64,000 nt of DNA from Runella sp. SP2. Lineage in GTDB: Bacteria > Bacteroidota > Bacteroidia > Cytophagales > Spirosomataceae. The stretch lies in assembly GCF_003711225.1 (NCBI RefSeq), contig NZ_CP031030.1:3844001-3908000 (forward strand), written 5' to 3'. The stretch's first letter is position 1; each line of letters opens with the position of its first letter. The notes under the pieces are model-generated. The model did no database searches. It saw nothing but the letters and a program-made list of their open reading frames with translations, and had not been told where the DNA came from. This document shows positions 1 through 9,339 of this stretch, one piece after another. A program made the translations under genes and the position numbers.

Positions 1-782
1 GTCTGCGCCGTTGCGATGGTTGTAAACGCATTGGTCGTGTGCGTGTTTCTACTAAATACAAAAGAGATATTAGAGGCTGAGTTGTCCAACACGTACATTC
101 TTACGTTGGTAATCACGACGCCATCAGGGAGGTTTACGGGCAAATACATGGTTTTTCCAGCGTTTGTCGAATTAAACCACGCGTAGCCACTTCCTTTGCG
201 GAGTTGGTCGTCCCAGTCCTGTGCTTGTACGCTGCTAAAATTGTAACTCTGGTAGTAGTTTGACGTATTGGAGACGCGCAGAATCCCGTCTTTGTCAGCA
301 AACACAGGGCGCCGTTCGCTATCGGACACTTGGTTAAAATCAAGCTCCCTTGAGCGGATGGTTCCTATCCCATTGGTTCCATCTACGTCCAACGCCGCTT
401 TAGACTTCCCAGATTCTCCCACAAAGAAGCTCCCAAATTCAAAGTGAGCCGCTGGAATATCATCAATCTGAAATTCCAGTCCTTCATACCCCCAAATTTT
501 CAATAGCTTATCTTGCCCATACATCCCGCCAACAAACGTGTTGTTTTTGGTATATAGTGGTAACATGATGAAACTCTGATCACTTTGTAAGGTCAAAGGC
601 ACGGAGCTTTTTCCGCGAATGACAACGGAATCCGAAGTGCTATTGTGAAGAAATGTGCTTTTAGAGGGGCTAATGACGACGCTTTGGGCGTAGGCAATTT
701 CTCCTAAAAAAAAGAAAAAACACCCTACCCAAAAACAACGAACTACCGCAAAAATGCCAACACTTTTGTTTCTATTTTTCAT
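1..782 (-). CDS. Exported protein of unknown function, 3' end outside window
   Basis: Reading the minus strand from the ATG at 782 gives an open frame without a stop to the window edge (about 260 residues). It starts with a basic stretch, a hydrophobic core (about residues 10-30) and a likely signal-peptidase site after AYAQ, so the product is probably exported. The mature part includes a segment GTIRSRELDF, then VFADKDGILRV, a pattern common in secreted Bacteroidota proteins that I cannot assign to a named family. The start lies 14 bp after the stop of the preceding minus-strand gene, so the two are probably co-transcribed. The C-terminus, which could carry a type IX sorting domain, lies outside the window. 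Function unknown. Confidence 0.75.
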   Translation of the reverse strand, partial: MKNRNKSVGIFAVVRCFWVGCFFFFLGEIAYAQSVVISPSKSTFLHNSTSDSVVIRGKSSVPLTLQSDQSFIMLPLYTKNNTFVGGMYGQDKLLKIWGYEGLEFQIDDIPAAHFEFGSFFVGESGKSKAALDVDGTNGIGTIRSRELDFNQVSDSERRPVFADKDGILRVSNTSNYYQSYNFSSVQAQDWDDQLRKGSGYAWFNSTNAGKTMYLPVNLPDGVVITNVRMYVLDNSASNISFVFSRNTHTTNAFTTIATAQ

Positions 783-796
783 TGAATATAAGCCGT

Positions 797-1486
797 TTAC
801 TTACGCTTAAACGTAAAGTTCGTTGTTACTTCGCAGGCAGCTTGGGTCGGTATCTGAAACGATACGTGGAGTGCTCCTTTGATTTCTTTGGTAGTGACTA
901 CCTCAAAATCATAAACACTTTTAATCGTTGGCTTCGTTTCGGGCAAAATAATTGCCTTGTAGCTATTAGGGGCATTAGTAACCCAAGGTGTTTTGGGTGG
1001 CAATAAGTCCTCGGGCGTAAAAGGTTTTTTAAATGTTTTATTCCCACTTTTTAGTCCTGCGGTACTTTTTAGCTGGGTCGCGAGTTGAGGGGAGCAGTTC
1101 TTAGTAACAGCGGGTTCGGTAATGGCCACCCAATTCCCATCTTCGGGCTGAATCACCGCCTCAAACGGAACGGTTCCACCCTTGGCCACAGGAGGCTCTC
1201 CTTTTCCTCCAAAATACGCGTGTAACTCCTTCAAATTACGTTTTGTATCGGGATAATGTACATCCTGATTTTGCTTATTTTTGAAAAAAACCAACGTGCC
1301 TTTGTCCTTCTCAAAAGTTCCCAAGTAATTAAACATTCCATCGAGCTGGGCGTAGGTGTATTGGGTTTGGTAAAACTTACAACCTCCCCCCAACTTACAG
1401 TACGCAATCGTCACTTGGGCACGAAGCTGCATCCCTAACGCTAAAGTAACGGTAAGTAGTAGAGCTATTTTGTTGCGTGTTTTCAT
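797..1486 (-). CDS. Exported hypothetical protein, 229 aa
   Basis: An ATG start is followed by a clear signal peptide (basic MKTRNK, hydrophobic core to about residue 20, cleavage likely after LRAQ). The mature protein contains four or more cysteines (for example CKLGGGCKF near residue 30) and no recognised catalytic motif, so a periplasmic or outer-surface fold with disulfides is possible. It starts 12 bp downstream of the OmpA-domain gene and ends 14 bp before another exported protein on the same strand, which suggests a three-gene envelope operon. I do not recognise the family, and no function is proposed. Confidence 0.8.
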   Translation of the reverse strand: MKTRNKIALLLTVTLALGMQLRAQVTIAYCKLGGGCKFYQTQYTYAQLDGMFNYLGTFEKDKGTLVFFKNKQNQDVHYPDTKRNLKELHAYFGGKGEPPVAKGGTVPFEAVIQPEDGNWVAITEPAVTKNCSPQLATQLKSTAGLKSGNKTFKKPFTPEDLLPPKTPWVTNAPNSYKAIILPETKPTIKSVYDFEVVTTKEIKGALHVSFQIPTQAACEVTTNFTFKRK

Positions 1487-1498
1487 GGCGCTGAATGG

Positions 1499-2854
1499 CT
1501 ATAGTTTGACAAACTCCACGCGGCGGTTATTCGCTTTTCCTTCAGCAGTCGTATTCGGCGCAACGGGCTGCGACTCGCCTTTGCCATCCGTTTCCATGCG
1601 AGCGGCTTCAATGCCAAACTCCGTTTGAAGGGCGTTTTTGACCGATGCAGCTCGGCGTTTCGACAAGTCTAAGTTTTTGGCATCTTCGCCATCAGAATCA
1701 GTATGACCGATGATGCGGACTTTAACCGTGGCGTTTTCTTTTAATACCGTACCCAATTCTTTTAAAACACCGTACGATTCGGGCTTGATTTTATCCGAAT
1801 TGACGTCAAACAATATCCCCGTCGTGCTAAATTTCCCTTCGGTGATGAGCTTGGAGCGGGTATCAGGAGCACCCACGGCTACGCGCAGGTTGGCTAGATA
1901 AACCGTTCCTTCAAAGATGCTGGTCGCAAAAAGCATTGAGTATTTGAGAGAAGAATCAAACGCCTTCGGCAAGTCCCATATCTTGGTTTCGTTTACGTAA
2001 ATCCGTAAGCGGGTTTTCTGTTTCCAGATAGACACGCGGTTGGCAACGTTGCTTTTCCAAGCCAACCGATTGGTATTTTCTACCACCTTCTCACTGTTTT
2101 TGTCGAATACCCACACACTGCTGCTACTGCTTTCCCCGTCGGCCGTTGGGTGAATATCAATACCTGCCTGGGCTGATGAGTTGAAGTTTTGGTCGAAGGT
2201 CAATTTTCTTTCTTTAAACTCAGGAAAAAAAACTTTCAACCCTGACATATTGACGCTCAAGTCTTCAGAGGCCAACATATCAAACTCCATTGTAAAGTTC
2301 TCGGGCAGTTCTTTCACAAATTCAGGATAATAAACGCCACTTTTGGCAAACTGCAAGAACTTTGCACCTTCCATTGTCACGACCTCTCCACTGGCATTGG
2401 TATTCCATTTGGCAGGAAAATCGCCCACGGCATCTTGCGAAAAATCTTCGGTAGCGACGATTTTTTCGCCTGGCACAAAATCAAACTTAGAATATGCCTT
2501 CATAGCCAGCCCCCCCGCCCCCGATGGGGGAGTTTGTTTAGAAGTTTTTAGCTCGTCTTTTTCTGGTTGTTCTTCAGATTGAGCATCTTGTCCATCCGTT
2601 GTCTGTTTATTTTTGCCCCCATTGGGGGTACGGGGGCGTTTTTTAAAGATATTCCCAATCCCCTCTTCAACTTTATCGAGACCTTTGTTAATACCTTGGT
2701 CAATACGGCTATTTACCCGTCCTTCTACGCTTCGTTCAGTCGTTTTTTTGGGGTCTTCTACCCGAATTTGCGCCGTGGCCGAAATCGCCAACATGGCTCC
2801 AAAAAAACTACTTAGGCCAATTCCTCGAACCTTGAAAGCTACGTTGATTACCAT
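1499..2854 (-). CDS. OmpA-family outer membrane protein, 451 aa
   Basis: The C-terminal 110 residues form an OmpA/MotB peptidoglycan-binding domain: ILFDVNSDKIKPES, then GHTDSDG, and NLDLSKRRAASV with the Asp and Arg that contact diaminopimelate. A signal peptide precedes the cleavage point near TAQ at about residue 29. Between them come a low-complexity charged linker (about residues 40-110) and a central beta-rich region of roughly 220 residues. Such proteins anchor the outer membrane to the wall. It is the first gene of a probable three-gene minus-strand operon. The linker DNA is odd: it carries two inverted copies of a C-rich palindrome (2509-2532 and 2615-2637) that are translated in frame as RPRTPNGG and TPPSGAGG. 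Confidence 0.9.
   Translation of the reverse strand: MVINVAFKVRGIGLSSFFGAMLAISATAQIRVEDPKKTTERSVEGRVNSRIDQGINKGLDKVEEGIGNIFKKRPRTPNGGKNKQTTDGQDAQSEEQPEKDELKTSKQTPPSGAGGLAMKAYSKFDFVPGEKIVATEDFSQDAVGDFPAKWNTNASGEVVTMEGAKFLQFAKSGVYYPEFVKELPENFTMEFDMLASEDLSVNMSGLKVFFPEFKERKLTFDQNFNSSAQAGIDIHPTADGESSSSSVWVFDKNSEKVVENTNRLAWKSNVANRVSIWKQKTRLRIYVNETKIWDLPKAFDSSLKYSMLFATSIFEGTVYLANLRVAVGAPDTRSKLITEGKFSTTGILFDVNSDKIKPESYGVLKELGTVLKENATVKVRIIGHTDSDGEDAKNLDLSKRRAASVKNALQTEFGIEAARMETDGKGESQPVAPNTTAEGKANNRRVEFVKL
2509..2637. repeat. Two inverted copies of a C-rich palindromic repeat inside a coding region
   Basis: Copy A (2509-2532) and copy B (2615-2637) are related when one is reverse-complemented: both read as a C5 run, a short spacer, a second C5 run, a centre AATG or GATG, then G5. 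They lie in opposite orientations about 80 bp apart within the linker-coding part of the OmpA-family gene, with the frame intact. The arms could pair with each other or fold individually. That they belong to a genome-wide repeat is inferred from the pattern and not tested here. Confidence 0.6.
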
Positions 2855-3107
2855 AGTGTGTATGTGTTTGAATAAAAATCTGATGGGGCCAAAGTTGAGT
2901 AATCTCTTTTATACCATTTGGCTTCATTTCATACATCACGATTTTCGCTCCATCAAACCGCCATTTCAATCAATAATTTCAATTTTCAACGCCCATTGAT
3001 TCAGACCGAGGCTTAATCAATTCAAAACCTACCTACATAGAGTGATAAAAGGAGATTGGAGAAAATTTGTCTTTCTTTGAGGATATAATTTGATTCGCTC
3101 TGCCACT

Positions 3108-5075
3108 ATGTATCGTCGGTTTGTGTTTTGGGTGTTTTTTCTTGTGGGGTTGCCACTTTGGGGCAAATCCGACACCCTCTATGTCAGTCACATTCACGAC
3201 CGTACGATGCTGTATGACATCGCCTACTGCACAACCAGTTTGCTCAGTAGCAACGAAGATTCTCTTCAGCGTTTGCTTCGGCAGCCACAACGTTGGCAAC
3301 GGCTTACTTCAAAAACTCCCAGCTTTGCCCAACGTTCGCACTGGCTTCGCTTTTTCTTGACCAACGATACCGACACGACGCAGGCGTTTTACGTTTACCT
3401 CACCAACGCCAACCAACGGGTAACGCTCTTTTACGCCCACAACGGCCAGTGGCATTCTACCACCAATGGTACTATGGTTCCCACTTCGGCTTGGGCGGTG
3501 CCTTATTCTGACAACTATGTTTCGTTCAAAATTCCTGCTCGGGCTACCTTTACGATAGTAAGTCGAATTGCCCACGAACAAGGTCTGCTGCCTTTTTGGA
3601 CGCATTTTGCCAATCCTAAACCCTCGTGGGGGCTTCAACTCCAAAAACCCGAATACCACGCCGAACGCATCCTTGATGAGTATCGTCGCAATATGCCTGA
3701 GTTTCAGTACCGAAGCTGGATTCAAGGAGCTTTGGCACTGGTTACGCTCTTTTTGGCACTGCTTTATTACCAATACCGCCACCGAATTTATGCCTATTAT
3801 GGAGCGTATGTCTTGTGTAGTTTCGTATTTTCTTTGCTTAAAACCCGCGCTTATACCCCACTGGGTCAGGCACTTGGCGAGTGGCCGTTGCTCAAAACCC
3901 ACCTGATGGAGTCGCTGCTGTGGTGGGGAATTGGAGCGTACCTTTTTTTTATGACGGAGTTGCTCGACTTGTCCAAAAACCACCCCACCATGAAAAAATG
4001 GTTTTTGCGGCTGGCGCTCGTCTTGAAAGGTTACGGGGCATTGTATTTGGTGGTAATGTTGCTTACCAACGACCTTGGTTTTCAGCAATTTTCGTTTTGG
4101 GGCGGACGTTTTGTGGCTTTCCCGATTTACATCCTCACACTTTTTTGGATTCGTCGCAGCGTTCGTTCTCCGATGGTGCCGTATGTCATTTGGGCCAATG
4201 TCGTCTTGGGATTTTTTGGATTATTGGCGTGGCTACGGGCGGGGCGGGTTATTTTGGAAGGGGTCAAACTTCCCGCCAACGTCGATGATTTGTTGACACT
4301 TTCGTTTGCCGTAGTGATGGAAATTTTGGTATTATCGTTGGCCATTGCGCATCGTTTTCGATTAAACGAAAAAGAAAAAACCGAAAGTCAACGCGCTTAC
4401 TTTCAAGAACTTCAAAACAAAGCCGCCAACGAAAAACGCATTGCCGAAACCGAAATGCTGGCTTTGCGGTCGCAAATGAATCCGCATTTTTTGTTCAATA
4501 GCCTCAACTCCTTAGAATACCTGATTGTTGCCAACGACGAACAAAAAGCGACCCAGTACCTTTCTAAATTCTCCAAACTACTTCGGATGATTTTATCGCA
4601 CTCGCGCGAAGAAGCCATTTCGCTTGATGAAGAACTAAATGCCCTCAATTATTATTTAGAAATCGAAGCTACTCGCTTGGGCGAAGATTTTACTTACCGC
4701 CTAGAGGTTGATTCTAGCATTGACACGGCTTCGGTGATGATTCCTCCGTTGTTGTTGCAGCCGTTTGTTGAAAATGCCATTTGGCACGGACTCATGCCCA
4801 GCGACGAGCCTGAAAAAAAATTGGCGATTCGGATTACGCAAAAAAGCGAGCAGCTGCTTGAGTTTGAAATTGAAGACAATGGCATTGGTCTAAAAAAAGC
4901 GACCGAAATCCGAAACCGTTCTACGATGCGTCGGAAGTCTCACGGGATGGAAATTACCCAACGACGCATTGAATTATTTAACCGAAATTACCCCAACCAA
5001 CTCGCCATCGAAGTATTTGATTTGAAGAAAAACAACCACACAGGAACGTTGGTGAAGATTGGGTATAATTTGTAA
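3108..5075 (+). CDS. LytS/YehU-type sensor histidine kinase with 7TM sensory module
   Basis: 655 aa from ATG 3108; a TTG six codons upstream is less likely because the signal peptide (MYRRFVFWVFF, hydrophobic to about residue 18) begins properly at the ATG. A periplasmic 7TMR-DISMED2-like region (about 25-180) is followed by seven transmembrane segments (about 195-420), a short coiled coil, and a His_kinase domain with the phosphoacceptor His460 in RSQMNPHFLFNSLNS. The ATPase part has the N-box NAIWHGL and G-box DNGIGL. It probably senses an envelope signal and phosphorylates the LytTR regulator starting 3 bp after its stop, so the pair is an operon. The signal is unknown. Confidence 0.93.
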   Translation: MYRRFVFWVFFLVGLPLWGKSDTLYVSHIHDRTMLYDIAYCTTSLLSSNEDSLQRLLRQPQRWQRLTSKTPSFAQRSHWLRFFLTNDTDTTQAFYVYLTNANQRVTLFYAHNGQWHSTTNGTMVPTSAWAVPYSDNYVSFKIPARATFTIVSRIAHEQGLLPFWTHFANPKPSWGLQLQKPEYHAERILDEYRRNMPEFQYRSWIQGALALVTLFLALLYYQYRHRIYAYYGAYVLCSFVFSLLKTRAYTPLGQALGEWPLLKTHLMESLLWWGIGAYLFFMTELLDLSKNHPTMKKWFLRLALVLKGYGALYLVVMLLTNDLGFQQFSFWGGRFVAFPIYILTLFWIRRSVRSPMVPYVIWANVVLGFFGLLAWLRAGRVILEGVKLPANVDDLLTLSFAVVMEILVLSLAIAHRFRLNEKEKTESQRAYFQELQNKAANEKRIAETEMLALRSQMNPHFLFNSLNSLEYLIVANDEQKATQYLSKFSKLLRMILSHSREEAISLDEELNALNYYLEIEATRLGEDFTYRLEVDSSIDTASVMIPPLLLQPFVENAIWHGLMPSDEPEKKLAIRITQKSEQLLEFEIEDNGIGLKKATEIRNRSTMRRKSHGMEITQRRIELFNRNYPNQLAIEVFDLKKNNHTGTLVKIGYNL

Positions 5076-5078
5076 CTA

Positions 5079-5843
5079 ATGTCAAACATGATACGCGCTA
5101 TTCTCATTGACGACGAAAAACCTGCCACGGAGTTGTTGGAGCTTAAACTCAAACGACTCAACATGGGCGTGCAAGTCGTTGCTAAATTTAACCAGCCCGA
5201 AGCGGCCGTGGAGTTTATCCGAATAACGCCGTTTGACGTACTTTTTTTGGACATTGAAATGCCCCGCCTCAACGGCTTCGACTTGCTCGCTCAATTTGCT
5301 GATTTTCACTTTGATGTCATTTTTACGACGGCCTACGACCAATACGCCATTCGGGCGTTTCGCGTAAGTGCCTTGAGTTATTTGCTAAAACCCATTGAAG
5401 AACACGACCTCCGCGAGGCCCTTGGACGGTGGCAACAGAAACGCATCAAACAACTACAAACTCCTCAAATTCAACTATTTCACGAACATTCATCACCCAA
5501 ACAAGCACCGCAAAAAATAGCCCTTCCGACCAACGAAGGGCACGAAATCATTGAGATTGCCAACATCGTTCGGTGCATGGCCGACGCTAGTTACACGCAT
5601 TTTTACCTGAATGATGGCCAAAAAGTAATGATTTGCCGCACCCTCAAAGAAGTAGAACAAGCCCTCGACCCCAACGGTTTTGTGCGTGTACACCAATCCC
5701 ACCTGATTAATCCTCAGTTTTTAAAGAAAATTGTCAAGCAAGAAGGCGGCTACTTACTGATGTCCGATGGGGCACAAGTACCTGTTACCAAACAAAAGAG
5801 GGATTGGCTCGTGGAACAATTTCATGGCCTAAGTCGGAGTTAA
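5079..5843 (+). CDS. LytTR-family response regulator
   Basis: 254 aa. The N-terminal receiver domain (1-120) has the acidic pair DDE (11-13), phosphoacceptor Asp58 in LFLDIEMPRLNG, Thr in FTTAYD and Lys in YLLKPI. After a linker the C-terminal LytTR DNA-binding domain (about 150-250) contains DASYTHFYL and the conserved FVRVHQSHLINP. The stop-to-start spacing from the kinase gene is 3 bp, so this is its cognate regulator. LytTR regulators of Bacteroidota often control envelope or polysaccharide functions; the targets here cannot be read from the sequence. Confidence 0.94.
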   Translation: MSNMIRAILIDDEKPATELLELKLKRLNMGVQVVAKFNQPEAAVEFIRITPFDVLFLDIEMPRLNGFDLLAQFADFHFDVIFTTAYDQYAIRAFRVSALSYLLKPIEEHDLREALGRWQQKRIKQLQTPQIQLFHEHSSPKQAPQKIALPTNEGHEIIEIANIVRCMADASYTHFYLNDGQKVMICRTLKEVEQALDPNGFVRVHQSHLINPQFLKKIVKQEGGYLLMSDGAQVPVTKQKRDWLVEQFHGLSRS

Positions 5844-5856
5844 AGCCTTTGGCTTT
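5842..5856 (+). terminator. Short hairpin after the LytTR gene
   Basis: A six-base-pair stem (AAAGCC, loop TTT, GGCTTT) overlaps the stop codon of the LytTR regulator and is followed by TGTTAT. It is a weak candidate terminator because the U-tract is short. Confidence 0.35.
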
Positions 5857-5906
5857 GTTATCTGTTAGTCGTTATCAGTTAACCGTATTGATTGACTGAT
5901 AATGTA

Positions 5907-6113
5907 TTAAACATTTTTATGCCTTAAATACTTTTGGATAAGCGACCCGATAAATGCAAATAAAAATCCGTTTAAAATGGCAGCAATTAACACCATCCCT
6001 GGCGCTATTTCGTCGTTAGGTGGAATGGTTGGCAGAACAAACACTTTGAATACCAATAAGAAACCTGCTAACCCAAGTACAAATCCACTGATTTTGACAA
6101 TGTTCTTTTTCAT
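5907..6113 (-). CDS. Small two-TM membrane protein, 68 aa
   Basis: The ATG at 6113 (MKKNIVKISG) is preferred over an upstream TTG at 6143 because the basic N-terminus and first membrane helix begin directly after it. Two hydrophobic segments (about 8-27 and 38-58) are separated by a short polar loop PTIPPNDEIAPG, and the tail QKYLRHKNV is basic. It is convergent with the LytTR gene and divergent from guaA. No family is recognised. Its codon use and clear topology support a real gene, but it is short. Confidence 0.6.
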   Translation of the reverse strand: MKKNIVKISGFVLGLAGFLLVFKVFVLPTIPPNDEIAPGMVLIAAILNGFLFAFIGSLIQKYLRHKNV

Positions 6114-6243
6114 GGCTGTTGTTGTTTTGTGATTGATATGCAAAGGTAAATCAATTCACTTTGTTTTTCAAAGTACTTTTTATATTTTATTTTTCAACTC
6201 AAACGTTTTTTCGCAACGAATACGGTATTTCAGAAGGGTTTTG

Positions 6244-6251
6244 TACCTTTG
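6244..6251 (+). promoter_or_regulatory. Candidate -7 element of the guaA promoter
   Basis: TACCTTTG matches the Bacteroidota sigma-A -7 consensus TAnnTTTG and lies 18 bp before the guaA ATG at 6270. No good -33 TTTG is seen at the usual spacing. The transcript leader would be about a dozen bases, too short for a guanine riboswitch. Confidence 0.55.
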
Positions 6252-6269
6252 CACCTTAGAAATACGTCT

Positions 6270-7796
6270 ATGACCGAACAAATCCTGATTCTTGATTTTG
6301 GTTCGCAATATACCCAACTCATCGCTCGACGCGTCCGCGAACTAAACATTTACTGTGAAATTCACCCCTACAACAAAATTCCCGAAATTACGCCTGCTAT
6401 CAAGGGAGTCATTCTTTCTGGTAGTCCTTGCTCCGTGCGCGACGTCGATTCGCCACGCGTTGACTTGGATTTATTTCGGAATAAACTGCCGTTGTTGGGT
6501 GTTTGCTACGGTGCCCAGCTCATGGCGCATACCCTTGGAGGCGAAGTAAATGCCTCTAAGCACCGCGAATACGGCCGCGCCATTCTCAACCATCCCGAAC
6601 ACTCACTTTTGTTGGATTCGGTTTCGCCGACTACCCAAGTTTGGATGTCGCACGGGGATACTATCACCAAAATTCCAGATAATTTTGAGTTGATTGGCTC
6701 TACTGATTCGGTGAAAGTAGCCGCGTTCAAATTGACGGGTGAACAAACTTACGGCATTCAGTTTCACCCAGAAGTGACCCACTCTACGGAGGGCAAAACG
6801 ATTTTGAAAAACTTCGTGGTGGACATCTGCGGTTGTACGCAAAACTGGACGTCGGAGTCGTTTGTAGAAAGCACCATCCGTGACTTGAAAGAAAAACTTG
6901 GCGACGATAAAGTGGTGATGGCGTTATCGGGCGGGGTTGACTCTACGGTGGCGGCATCGTTGGTTCACCATGCGATTGGCAAAAACCTCTACTGTATTTT
7001 TGTTGACAACGGACTTTTGCGCAAAGACGAGTTTGAAAGTGTTTTGCACTCGTACCAAGACATGGGACTCAACATCAAGGGGGTTAATTCGAAAGACCAT
7101 TTTTACGGTCTATTAGAAGGTTTGACCGACCCTGAAGCCAAGCGTAAAGCGATTGGAAAAGCATTTATTGATATTTTTGACCAAGAAGCACACCTCATCG
7201 AAGATGTAAAATGGCTTGGTCAAGGAACGATTTATCCCGACGTCATTGAGTCGGTTTCGGTCAAAGGCCCTTCAGCGACTATCAAGTCGCACCACAACGT
7301 AGGTGGATTGCCCGATTTTATGAAACTTAAAATTGTTGAGCCGCTCAACACGCTCTTCAAAGACGAAGTTCGTAATGTTGGACGTACCCTTGGAATCTCC
7401 GACAACATTCTCAAGCGCCACCCGTTCCCTGGTCCAGGGCTTGCGATTCGTATTTTGGGGGATATTACGCCCGAAAAAGTAGCCATTTTGCAAGAAGTTG
7501 ATGCCATCTTTATCAATGGTCTCAAAACGCGCGGCCTTTACGACCAAGTTTGGCAGGCAGGCGCCATGCTCCTACCCGTACAAAGCGTGGGTGTCATGGG
7601 CGACGAACGTACCTATGAGCGCGTGGTAGCACTGCGGGCCGTTACGTCAGTCGATGGCATGACCGCCGACTGGGCTCACTTGCCGTACGATTTCTTGGCC
7701 GATATTTCCAACGAAATCATCAATCGTGTCAAAGGCGTTAACCGCGTTGTTTACGATATTTCGTCAAAACCACCCGCAACGATTGAGTGGGAATAA
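6270..7796 (+). CDS. guaA: GMP synthase (glutamine-hydrolysing)
   Basis: 508 aa, the usual full length. It converts XMP to GMP with glutamine and ATP, the last step of guanylate synthesis, in the cytoplasm. The N-terminal class I amidotransferase domain has the nucleophile Cys79 in GVCYGAQ and the His-Glu pair in QFHPEVTHS (about 170-178). The ATP pyrophosphatase domain starts at about 205 with the P-loop ALSGGVDST, and the C-terminal dimerisation domain ends with PPATIEWE, typical of GuaA. ATG 6270 is chosen because the family begins with the [13 protein letters not shown] block; an upstream in-frame TTG overlaps the -7 element. It stands alone with its own promoter. Confidence 0.98.
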   Translation: MTEQILILDFGSQYTQLIARRVRELNIYCEIHPYNKIPEITPAIKGVILSGSPCSVRDVDSPRVDLDLFRNKLPLLGVCYGAQLMAHTLGGEVNASKHREYGRAILNHPEHSLLLDSVSPTTQVWMSHGDTITKIPDNFELIGSTDSVKVAAFKLTGEQTYGIQFHPEVTHSTEGKTILKNFVVDICGCTQNWTSESFVESTIRDLKEKLGDDKVVMALSGGVDSTVAASLVHHAIGKNLYCIFVDNGLLRKDEFESVLHSYQDMGLNIKGVNSKDHFYGLLEGLTDPEAKRKAIGKAFIDIFDQEAHLIEDVKWLGQGTIYPDVIESVSVKGPSATIKSHHNVGGLPDFMKLKIVEPLNTLFKDEVRNVGRTLGISDNILKRHPFPGPGLAIRILGDITPEKVAILQEVDAIFINGLKTRGLYDQVWQAGAMLLPVQSVGVMGDERTYERVVALRAVTSVDGMTADWAHLPYDFLADISNEIINRVKGVNRVVYDISSKPPATIEWE

Positions 7797-7804
7797 AGTA
7801 GGAT

Positions 7805-7886
7805 GTCCACGGTCGATAGTTGATAGTCCACGGTTTTAAACCATAGACTATGGACTATTGACTATGGACTATCGACCATCGACTCC
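7805..7886. repeat. Inverted heptanucleotide repeat
   Basis: From 7846 the plus strand reads as successive 7-base units GACTATG, GACTATT, GACTATG, GACTATC, GACCATC. From 7805 to 7832 the same type of unit runs on the other strand (GTCCACG, GTCGATA, GTTGATA, GTCCACG). The two blocks face each other across a short A/T centre, so a long imperfect hairpin is possible. It fills the gap between guaA and the next gene and ends 2 bp before the likely ATG at 7888. Confidence 0.7.
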
Positions 7887-7887
7887 A

Positions 7888-9318
7888 ATGTTAAGTTTCT
7901 TTCGCGTTAATGCTCCTTATCAAATCTTGAGTTTCATCGTAGTGTTGATGATACTACAAGTTCCTTTGTACATCAGTTCGCCTGACTTGTTAATTCCAGA
8001 ACTCCAATGGATGCTGGTAGGCGAAAAAATGTCCCAAGGATTTATGCTTTATCGCGATGTGTGGGACAATTTGAGCCCGTTGTCGGCAGCCGTTTATTGG
8101 GGAATGGATGAGCTCTTTGGCCGCTCTCCTTTGGCACATCGAACGGTTGCCAATATTCTTATTCTTTTTCAGGCCATCTACTTCAATTATATTTCCAGCG
8201 AGCGACAGCTTTTTACCGAACGCAACTACGTCCCAGGAGTTCTCTACATTTTATTTTTAAACGTTTCTTTCGATTGTAGTACGCTGTCGCCTGCCCTGAT
8301 GGGTACGACTTTTATTTTGCTGGCTTTCGGCACGCTCATTCGCCAAATGCAACGCGAAGGAGTGACCGACGAGGTTTTTGAAATGGGCTTTTACCTGAGT
8401 GTAGCTACCCTATTTTATTTGCCCATGGGGCTTTTTGCCCTTTGGACCTTGGCATCCATGCTTTTGTACACGGGCGCTACTTTTCGTCGGCATACCTTGG
8501 CATTTTTTGGATACATTTTCCCTTTAGCACTCTTATTGCTCTTCTACTTTTTCCGTAATGCACTGGATGATTTAAGTCAAAATTTGCTCACCTCAGCTTT
8601 TCGGACACGGCGTTATAATTTTAACGACTTTATTGGTGTGCTTGGCGTGTTGGGAGGCGTATTTTTGATGGCGGGCTTGGGCTTTTTTCATACATTAAGT
8701 TACCCTCGGTTTATCAACTATCAAACGCGTGTTCACCAAATCATGATGTTGTGGACAATCACTGCCGTGATTTCGATTGGCTTGATGCCGTTTATCGCTC
8801 CGATGCAGTTTTGTGTGTTTATACCGCCGCTGGTCATGTTTTCGGTTAACTTTTTTATGCTGATGAAACGTCGCTGGATGGCAGAGGTTCTTTTTTTTGG
8901 TCTTTTTGTCATCCTATTTTTCTTTCGTTATCAGTCAACATTCCTTGATAACGCATTCAGTATCAACGAATCTACGCGTCTGGAAAACCTAAAAATTCAA
9001 CCGTCATTGTTGCCTGAACAAATTCGTCAGCAAAAGATTTTGGTGATTGGTGAAGATGAAGGTGAATACAAAGACAATTTTCCTGCAACGGCGTACCTCA
9101 ACTGGGAACTTGCTCGTTACGATTTTGATAACTTAGATAGCTACGAAAGCGTAATTAGTATTTTTGATAATTTCCAGGCTGACCCACCCACCTACGTCAT
9201 CGACAAAGAAAAACTCTTGCCTGTCTTGTTCAAACGCCTTCCTGAGTTGGGCGAGTTGTACCAACCCACCCAATGGAAGGGAATCTATCAGCGCAAATCT
9301 TCTAATCTTTCAAAGTAA
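7888..9318 (+). CDS. Polytopic inner membrane protein, DUF6427-like
   Basis: 476 aa from ATG 7888. The alternative start at 7858 would encode residues from the heptamer repeat, so it is rejected. About eleven to twelve hydrophobic segments run from residue 10 to about 365, with motifs LLIPELQWMLVGEKMSQGFMLYRDVWDNLSPLS-like in the first loop (an Asp-containing loop as in GT-C glycosyltransferase-fold proteins), followed by a soluble C-terminal domain of about 110 residues with VIGEDEGEYKDNFPATAYLNW. The layout resembles the DUF6427 group found in Bacteroidota. It could be a GT-C type sugar transferase or a polymer-export factor; I see no decisive motif. It follows guaA by 91 bp. Confidence 0.7.
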   Translation: MLSFFRVNAPYQILSFIVVLMILQVPLYISSPDLLIPELQWMLVGEKMSQGFMLYRDVWDNLSPLSAAVYWGMDELFGRSPLAHRTVANILILFQAIYFNYISSERQLFTERNYVPGVLYILFLNVSFDCSTLSPALMGTTFILLAFGTLIRQMQREGVTDEVFEMGFYLSVATLFYLPMGLFALWTLASMLLYTGATFRRHTLAFFGYIFPLALLLLFYFFRNALDDLSQNLLTSAFRTRRYNFNDFIGVLGVLGGVFLMAGLGFFHTLSYPRFINYQTRVHQIMMLWTITAVISIGLMPFIAPMQFCVFIPPLVMFSVNFFMLMKRRWMAEVLFFGLFVILFFFRYQSTFLDNAFSINESTRLENLKIQPSLLPEQIRQQKILVIGEDEGEYKDNFPATAYLNWELARYDFDNLDSYESVISIFDNFQADPPTYVIDKEKLLPVLFKRLPELGELYQPTQWKGIYQRKSSNLSK

Positions 9319-9339
9319 AACGCACAGCGTACCTCACCA

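Noticed and set aside
3309-4088. 259-residue frame antisense to the LytS-type kinase
   Set aside because: The plus strand encodes a well-conserved kinase with signal peptide and seven membrane segments over the same stretch.
6244-6270. Guanine riboswitch before guaA
   Set aside because: The space between the -7 element and the start codon is too short to hold one, and no purine-type junction was seen upstream.
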